Positions 58,423 through 64,000 of a DNA stretch of 64,000 nt are shown here, piece by piece; within the stretch, counting starts at the first letter, position 1, and the number at the start of each line of letters is the position of its first letter. Below the pieces are notes generated by a model. The model saw nothing but the letters and a program-made list of their open reading frames with translations, was not told where the DNA came from and did not search any database. Source of the stretch: Pseudoalteromonas amylolytica. GTDB taxonomy: Bacteria > Pseudomonadota > Gammaproteobacteria > Enterobacterales > Alteromonadaceae. The translations under genes and the position numbers were made by a program. The DNA is taken from positions 113,292 to 177,291 of the forward strand of contig NZ_MKJU01000032.1 in NCBI RefSeq assembly GCF_001854605.1, in the 5' to 3' direction.

Positions 58423-60648
58423 GTGCGAGTTACATTTTCTTCTATGGCATGTGGTTTATCTTTGGCGCTTGTGGCCAATGTCACCGCTCAACCACTTACG
58501 CTTGAGCGTATTTTCGATGACCCAAGCCTTGCGGGCAAAGCGCCCGTAAAACTAAAGTTTTCACCTGACGGTAGTCGTGTCACATATCTACAAGGTAAAC
58601 AGCAAGACTACAATCGCTACGATTTATGGGAATACAACCTTAAAGACAATAAAAATCGCCTATTGGTGGACTCTCAAGCCTTGTTTTCTGGCCCTGAAAC
58701 CCTCTCAGACGAAGAAAAAGCGCGTCGTGAAAGACAGCGTATTTTTGGCCGTGGAATATTAGAGTATACCTGGTCTGACGATGGTAAAGCCTTGCTATTC
58801 CCACTCAATGGTGATTTGTATTACTATCAACTCGAGTCAGGTAAAAGCCGAAAGCTAACCAATACAGAAGCGTTTGAAACAGATGCTAAGTTCTCACCAA
58901 AAGGCAATTATGTATCTTTCATTCGTGAGCAAAACCTGTATGCACTGGAGCTAAAAACAGGCAAAGAAGTTGCGCTGAGTAAAGACGGCGGCGGCGTCAT
59001 AAAAAATGGCATGGCTGAGTTTGTCGCACAAGAAGAAATGAGCCGAATGACAGGTTACTGGTGGGCCAAAGATGAGTCAAAAATCGCTTTTACGCGTATT
59101 GATGAAAGCCCTGTTCAACAAGCCATTCGTAACGAAATATATGCCGATGAAGTAAAGCTATTCAATCAGCGCTATCCGTTCACTGGTACAGCAAATGTGA
59201 CCATTGAGCTGGGCGTGGTCTCTGTCAATGACCAGAAGATAGATTGGATTGACTTAGGCAAAGATAAAGATATTTATATTGCTCGGGCAAGATGGCTCAA
59301 TGACAGTAAAACGCTATCTTATCAGTGGCAAAACCGTGCTCAACAGCAGCTTGAGTTGCGCTTCTATGATACGGAAAAGCAGCAGCAACGTGTTGCTTTA
59401 ACAGAGCACAGCGATACATGGATTAACCTGCACTTTGATCTGCACTTCTTAAAAGACAACAAACATTTTATTTGGGCGTCTGAGCGCGACGGATTCAAAC
59501 ACTTATATTTGTATCGTAACAATGGTCAACTGGTACGCCAAGTTACCCATGGTGAGTGGGTGGTAGATGCACTCAAAGGTGTAGACGAAAAAACAGGTAC
59601 AGTGTACTTTGCAGCGCGCAAAGACACACCGCTTGAGAGCCACCTGTACAGCACATCCATGTTTAAAGAATCAGCAATTAAACGCATCACAAACCTCGGC
59701 ACCTATCACGATGTGGTACTGGCAAAGGATACTAAAACCTTTATCGACAACAGCTCTGCGGTGAATCAACCCAATTCAGTTGCACTACGCAAAGTAAGTG
59801 GTGAGTTTGTTACTTGGTTGGAGCAAAACGCGCTCAATGAGCATCACCCGCTCACCCCATATCTGAGTGACTTGGCAAAGCCCGAATACGGTACGCTCAC
59901 AGCAGAAGATGGCCAAACACTACATTACCGCTTGTTTAAACCCGCCAAGTTGGAAAAAGGCAAGCAGTACCCAGTGATTGTCAATGTGTATGGCGGTCCG
60001 CATGCACAACGTGTGGTCAATAATTGGCGTAGCAAAAACCTTTATTTCCAGTACATGGCACAACAAGGTTATGTGATCTTTCAACTAGATAACCGTGGTT
60101 CATACAATCGCGGTAAACGCTTTGAAGATCCAATCTACAAAAAACTAGGCGTGGTTGAAGTTGCCGATCAAATCCGTGGCGTAGAATTTTTGCGCACCCT
60201 TGATTATGTGGACCCACAACGCATCGGCGTTTATGGTCACAGTTATGGCGGATATATGGCGCTGATGACCATGTTTAAAGCCCCCGAGTATTTCCAAGCG
60301 GGGGTATCTGGTGCGCCAGTGACCGATTGGACGCTCTACGACACCCATTATACTGAGCGCTACCTTGGACACCCAAAAGACAACGCGCAAGGCTATCAGC
60401 AAAGTGCTGTATTTGATTATGCTGATGGTTTGCAGGGGCCACTGATGATTTATCACGGCATGGCGGATGACAACGTACTGTTTACCCATGCGACAAAGCT
60501 ATTCAAACAGCTACAAGACAATATGCAGCCTTTTGAAATGATGACCTACCCTGGCTCAAAACACAGCCTCAGAGGTAAAAAAGTACAAACGCACTTACAT
60601 CAAACTATCACTCACTTTTTTGATAGGCACTTCAAAACCCATCAATAA
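58423..60648 (+). CDS. Dipeptidyl-peptidase IV (S9B family)
   Basis: 741 aa with a signal peptide (ending VTAQ, about 1-22), a beta-propeller (about 40-490) that carries the N-terminus-binding glutamates E204/E205, and an alpha/beta-hydrolase domain with S607 (GHSYGGY), D682 (MADDNV) and H714 (SKHSLRG). Releases X-Pro or X-Ala dipeptides. Start GTG with AAGGTG upstream. Confidence 0.95.
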   Translation: MRVTFSSMACGLSLALVANVTAQPLTLERIFDDPSLAGKAPVKLKFSPDGSRVTYLQGKQQDYNRYDLWEYNLKDNKNRLLVDSQALFSGPETLSDEEKARRERQRIFGRGILEYTWSDDGKALLFPLNGDLYYYQLESGKSRKLTNTEAFETDAKFSPKGNYVSFIREQNLYALELKTGKEVALSKDGGGVIKNGMAEFVAQEEMSRMTGYWWAKDESKIAFTRIDESPVQQAIRNEIYADEVKLFNQRYPFTGTANVTIELGVVSVNDQKIDWIDLGKDKDIYIARARWLNDSKTLSYQWQNRAQQQLELRFYDTEKQQQRVALTEHSDTWINLHFDLHFLKDNKHFIWASERDGFKHLYLYRNNGQLVRQVTHGEWVVDALKGVDEKTGTVYFAARKDTPLESHLYSTSMFKESAIKRITNLGTYHDVVLAKDTKTFIDNSSAVNQPNSVALRKVSGEFVTWLEQNALNEHHPLTPYLSDLAKPEYGTLTAEDGQTLHYRLFKPAKLEKGKQYPVIVNVYGGPHAQRVVNNWRSKNLYFQYMAQQGYVIFQLDNRGSYNRGKRFEDPIYKKLGVVEVADQIRGVEFLRTLDYVDPQRIGVYGHSYGGYMALMTMFKAPEYFQAGVSGAPVTDWTLYDTHYTERYLGHPKDNAQGYQQSAVFDYADGLQGPLMIYHGMADDNVLFTHATKLFKQLQDNMQPFEMMTYPGSKHSLRGKKVQTHLHQTITHFFDRHFKTHQ

Positions 60649-60650
60649 AC

Positions 60651-60679
60651 AAAAAAGGGCACGCTAGGTGCCCTTTTTT
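60651..60679. terminator. Bidirectional terminator
   Basis: AAAAAAGGGCAC-GCTAG-GTGCCCTTTTTT between convergent DPP IV and M17 genes. Confidence 0.95.
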
Positions 60680-60689
60680 ACGCTTGAAC

Positions 60690-62222
60690 TTACAAACAGT
60701 ATCTTGCGAACAAGCTACTGACGGTTGCTGCGGTTGGTTTGCCGTGCTGCCAATCGCCACCTTCAACTCCACTTCCTGCGATGTCCATATGCACATAAGG
60801 CAATGGCAACTGGGAGTCACAGCCATGTTTATCCAAACCACCCACTATGGCCAAAAATGCCATGGGGAACTGGTGGCCACGCGCCGTTATCGCAGAGGGG
60901 GCATTGTTGCTCGAAAGCACATCGTCAGCCAAAGTGCGAGGCTTAACAAAATCATAATCTTCACGACGGCTACGTGATAACTCTGCGCCATCAGCCCATA
61001 AATCACCAAAGTCGGCAAGTTGACGAGAAACCTTCGCTTCTCGAGCAGGACCATTTTCAACGTAGGCACTATAAGGCCCTACAGCGCGCGCTGCGTGCCC
61101 CGTTAATGTTGCAACGGTGAATAAGGTTGGATTAACTTCACTCTTCGCCATGTCTTTCATTTCGCTCAACAGATCGCCCATCGCCAAGCGCCCTTCTGCA
61201 TCAGTGTTGCCAATGCGTACTTTCAAGCCTTCACGGCAGGTAATAATTTCATCTGGCACAAAGCAATCGGAGCCAATTGAATTACGTACCACTGCAAGAT
61301 AGGCAATCACTTTCACACCGCTTGGCTGATAGTCCGCAACCGCTTTCATAAAGCCTGCAACAGACGCTGCACCACCTTTATCTCGGCTCATGCCTGCCAT
61401 AAAGCCACCAACTTTTAAATCGGCACCACCTGTGTCATATACTAAGCCTTTACCGACAAACATCAGCGTACGAGTTACCTCATCGCTAGGTGTATAAACC
61501 AGTTTTACTACGCGAGGGTGATGACGCTCAACCGCGTAAGATGCACGTGCTACAGTGCCTAGCATTGGGTATTGTTGCTCAATCGAGTTGATGTCCGATA
61601 CCACCTCAACCGACACACTGGTGCCCTCAAACAACTCGACACAGTAATCTGCAAACCTAGGGGGTGCCATACGCTCGGGCTCTGTACCACATAAGTCTCG
61701 CGCGGCATATTGGCCCGCGGCCAACGCATTCAGTTGCTTACATTGCGCTTCTGTCGCCCCTAACAAACTGATTTGTTTAACAGGCTCAATGCTTTCACCT
61801 CGGTATTCACGCGCTTCTAGAGGCTGCCACAGCGCTTGGCAAGCACCTAAATATGCAACCTCTAATGCATTTTGATAACGCGCATCTTCCGGCATACCAC
61901 ACACCACAAGTGTTGGTGCTTGACTGCCCGCAGCTTTAGCCTCGTTAATGGCTGCTTTAGCGGCATCAAACACGCGACGCACGTCATCATAGTCACGGTT
62001 TAAAGGTCCTGTTGGCGATACGATGAGGCGCTTACCAGGAAACTCTTGTGCTAGTACCAAAGTAGCCTTGTTAGCTATTCTGGCATCAACTGCCAAGTAT
62101 GGCGCAAGCGCCTTATTCAGACGTTCATCGTGCAGGTTATTCACATCAGCAGCAATTACAATGACGGCATCAGCGTGTTGATTGAAAAGATCATTACATG
62201 GTAACGCGAGAGGAAAAGACAT
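60690..62222 (-). CDS. M17 leucyl aminopeptidase family protein
   Basis: 510 aa. Cytosolic bimetallic aminopeptidase: K in VGKGLVYDTGGADLK and the NTDAEGRLAMGD signature carry metal and catalytic residues. Differs from canonical PepA in the metal-site surroundings, so substrate range is uncertain. Its start codon abuts an intrinsic terminator that would sequester the AAGGG ribosome binding site. Confidence 0.92.
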   Translation of the reverse strand: MSFPLALPCNDLFNQHADAVIVIAADVNNLHDERLNKALAPYLAVDARIANKATLVLAQEFPGKRLIVSPTGPLNRDYDDVRRVFDAAKAAINEAKAAGSQAPTLVVCGMPEDARYQNALEVAYLGACQALWQPLEAREYRGESIEPVKQISLLGATEAQCKQLNALAAGQYAARDLCGTEPERMAPPRFADYCVELFEGTSVSVEVVSDINSIEQQYPMLGTVARASYAVERHHPRVVKLVYTPSDEVTRTLMFVGKGLVYDTGGADLKVGGFMAGMSRDKGGAASVAGFMKAVADYQPSGVKVIAYLAVVRNSIGSDCFVPDEIITCREGLKVRIGNTDAEGRLAMGDLLSEMKDMAKSEVNPTLFTVATLTGHAARAVGPYSAYVENGPAREAKVSRQLADFGDLWADGAELSRSRREDYDFVKPRTLADDVLSSNNAPSAITARGHQFPMAFLAIVGGLDKHGCDSQLPLPYVHMDIAGSGVEGGDWQHGKPTAATVSSLFARYCL

Positions 62223-62253
62223 AAAAAGGCCCTTAGTTACGATAATAAGGGCC
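62223..62253 (-). terminator. Intrinsic terminator before the M17 gene
   Basis: GGCCCTTA-loop-TAAGGGCC followed by TTTTT and then ATG on the minus strand; ends the CstA transcript and covers the ribosome binding site of the next gene. Confidence 0.8.
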
Positions 62254-62294
62254 CGATTATGGGTTATTTGATAATGCTTTACCAGTAAAGTCGG

Positions 62295-63980
62295 TTACTG
62301 GGGTTGTGTACTTTGTGTTTGACCACGACGATGCTTCACGATCACCGACCATGCTTCTAGCATCACTAACACGCTGACCACCAACACGATGACATCTAGC
62401 ACCACCAGCAGCCAATTACCTTGCTGATAGTACTCCTGTAGCTTAATAAGCCCAGCAAAAAATGCCATTAACAATACAAAGCTCATCGGAATTAAAGTGT
62501 ATTTAGCGGGTCGACCCAGTTTGATGAGGTAGACCGAGATCACCAACAAGGTCAGACTAGCAAGAATCTGGTTGGTAGAGCCAAACAAAGGCCAAATGAT
62601 CATACCGCCGCTGCCTGAGGCTCCACCTGCCCCAAAGGCGAGCAACAAACAACAACCAACCGCTAGCAAGGTTGCTACGATGCCATTCTTTAGCGCCTGC
62701 AATTGATAAATTTCACCCCATTCCTGAATAATATAACGCTGTAGGCGAACACCTGAGTCCATGGTAGTTCCCGCAAACAGTACCACCATGACGGCCAACA
62801 GGGTTGCTGCTATTTCTGTGGGGATACCCCAGCCACTGCTGATCAAGTTTGAGCCACCAGTAATAAATGCCCCCACACTGCCCGCGCCCAAGTGACTATA
62901 GATTTCATGCCACTGATCGGGCGACATCGCTAGCATCACGCCGCTCACAGCAACTAGAGTGATAAGCGCTAATGAACCTTCTCCAACAGCCCCTAAATAG
63001 CCTACGAAGCGACCATCGGTCTCTTTATTTAACTGCTTAGAGCTGGTGCCGGAAGATACAATGCCGTGAAAACCAGATACAGCACCACAGGCGATAGTAA
63101 CGAACAACAGTGGAATAATACTGGGCGTTTGCTCAGCCATTTGTGTGTTAAAAGCCGGAGCGGTGATATCAGGCATCACCACAAACACTGCTCCATACAA
63201 TAATATCAACCCCACCAGCAGCTGCATTCCGTTGATAAAGTCACGCGGTTGAAGCAGCATCCAAACCGGTAATAAAGAAGCTACCGCGGCGTAAATAAAC
63301 AAGATCACAATCCAGTTTGCCTTGTCAGTCAGTCCAAACATTTCTGATGGCAGTGCCAAAGGCATACTTGAGCCCATGTAAATAGTGGCGTAGAGAATCG
63401 CGACCCCTATCACACACAAGGGAATAAGCGGCACTTGACGCTTTAACAGCTGACCAATAACTAAGGCGACAACAATCGCCGCCCAAGCAGGAAATACCGC
63501 ACTAGGGTTCGCCACAAATGAATTGGCTATTACCACGCCAAACACGGCGTTGACCATCAACAGTACCAAAAACACCACTATCATGAACAATGCGCGAGTA
63601 CGCTTGCCGATAACGGTTTCCGAAAGCGCCCCCATGGATTTACCTTTATGTCGAGCACTTGCCCACAACGCGCCCATGTCATGCACACCCGCAAAGAAAA
63701 TAGTCCCAATTACGACCCACAGTACCGCTGGTACCCAGCCCCAGTACACAGCGATAGCGGGTCCAACAATGGGAGCGGCCCCTGCTACAGAAGTGAAATG
63801 GTGCCCCCATAGCACCACTTTATTGGTTGGCACAAAGTCAACGCCATCATTTAATTCATGAGCGGGTGTGACGAAGCTGTCATCCATTTTAAAGATTTTT
63901 TCCGCAATGAATTTGGAATACACAAACCATCCAAATAGCATTCCGACTACCCCAAACAGTACTATCATGATCGACTGCAT
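62295..63980 (-). CDS. CstA family transporter
   Basis: 561-aa inner-membrane protein of the CstA/BtsT family with about 15-16 helices; imports pyruvate or peptides in known members. Conserved segments HHFTSVAGAAPIVGPAIAV, FAGVHDMGALWASARHKGKS and CGAVSGFHGIVSSGTSSKQL. Shorter than E. coli CstA (701 aa). ATG with AGGAG upstream. Confidence 0.92.
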   Translation of the reverse strand: MQSIMIVLFGVVGMLFGWFVYSKFIAEKIFKMDDSFVTPAHELNDGVDFVPTNKVVLWGHHFTSVAGAAPIVGPAIAVYWGWVPAVLWVVIGTIFFAGVHDMGALWASARHKGKSMGALSETVIGKRTRALFMIVVFLVLLMVNAVFGVVIANSFVANPSAVFPAWAAIVVALVIGQLLKRQVPLIPLCVIGVAILYATIYMGSSMPLALPSEMFGLTDKANWIVILFIYAAVASLLPVWMLLQPRDFINGMQLLVGLILLYGAVFVVMPDITAPAFNTQMAEQTPSIIPLLFVTIACGAVSGFHGIVSSGTSSKQLNKETDGRFVGYLGAVGEGSLALITLVAVSGVMLAMSPDQWHEIYSHLGAGSVGAFITGGSNLISSGWGIPTEIAATLLAVMVVLFAGTTMDSGVRLQRYIIQEWGEIYQLQALKNGIVATLLAVGCCLLLAFGAGGASGSGGMIIWPLFGSTNQILASLTLLVISVYLIKLGRPAKYTLIPMSFVLLMAFFAGLIKLQEYYQQGNWLLVVLDVIVLVVSVLVMLEAWSVIVKHRRGQTQSTQPQ

Positions 63981-64000
63981 TTTCAGGCTCCTGTACGTCT

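Overview
The window is chromosomal DNA from a marine gammaproteobacterium of the Alteromonadales, most likely Pseudoalteromonas or a close relative. The evidence is a PomAB-type sodium-driven flagellar stator next to xseB-ispA-dxs, a TonB-dependent receptor, a DPP IV/M49/M17 peptidase cluster, a RibBX-type riboflavin gene, moderate GC and many TTG/GTG starts. Genus is inferred from gene content and order; no similarity search was possible. No insertion sequence, prophage, integron or CRISPR array was seen.

Layout. 1-441: a tRNA-Gln/tRNA-Leu array cut by the window edge. 590-7473: ubiF, then miaB-phoH-ybeY-corC-lnt, in the order known from Escherichia coli. 7667-13858: an accessory block (a 35-aa ORF, a small helix-turn-helix-like protein, a GNAT acetyltransferase, an SDR oxidoreductase, a fold-III ornithine decarboxylase-like enzyme, a membrane FKBP and a Lon-like protease) lying between lnt and ybeL. 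13904-29589: ybeL, a siderophore-type TonB receptor, then leuS-lptE-holA-nadD-rsfS-rlmH-mrdA-mrdB-rlpA and dacA, ybeD-lipB-lipA, covering tRNA charging, LPS export, replication, ribosome maturation, cell elongation and lipoate synthesis. 29813-31018: tyrP. 31043-32757: pomAB on the minus strand. 33083-36198: xseB-ispA-dxs. 36242-39648: a DUF962 membrane protein and a large propeller/GGDEF sensor. 39665-45578: the minus-strand nrdR-ribD-ribE-ribBX-ribH-nusB-thiL-pgpA cluster, preceded by glyA. 47159-51955: the thrABC operon with a threonine/isoleucine-rich leader peptide and attenuator. 52138-56364: a divergent response regulator/histidine kinase pair, rdgC and an HDOD protein. 56587-63980: an M49-like lipoprotein peptidase, DPP IV, an M17 aminopeptidase and a CstA-family transporter, which together look like a peptide and small-acid catabolism region.

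Most genes are conserved housekeeping genes in tightly packed operons with many 1-4 nt overlaps. The most interesting material is regulatory or in small genes: the uncharacterised translationally coupled 35-aa ORF/HTH/GNAT cassette; the thr leader and attenuator; a FliA-like promoter for pomAB; TyrR-like boxes before tyrP; intrinsic terminators abutting the start codons of thiL and the M17 peptidase; a nine-G tract inside mrdA; and the RibBX protein whose GTP-cyclohydrolase half has lost its metal-binding cysteines. No clearly novel multi-gene system is evident; the cassette at 7667-8543 is the best candidate for follow-up.
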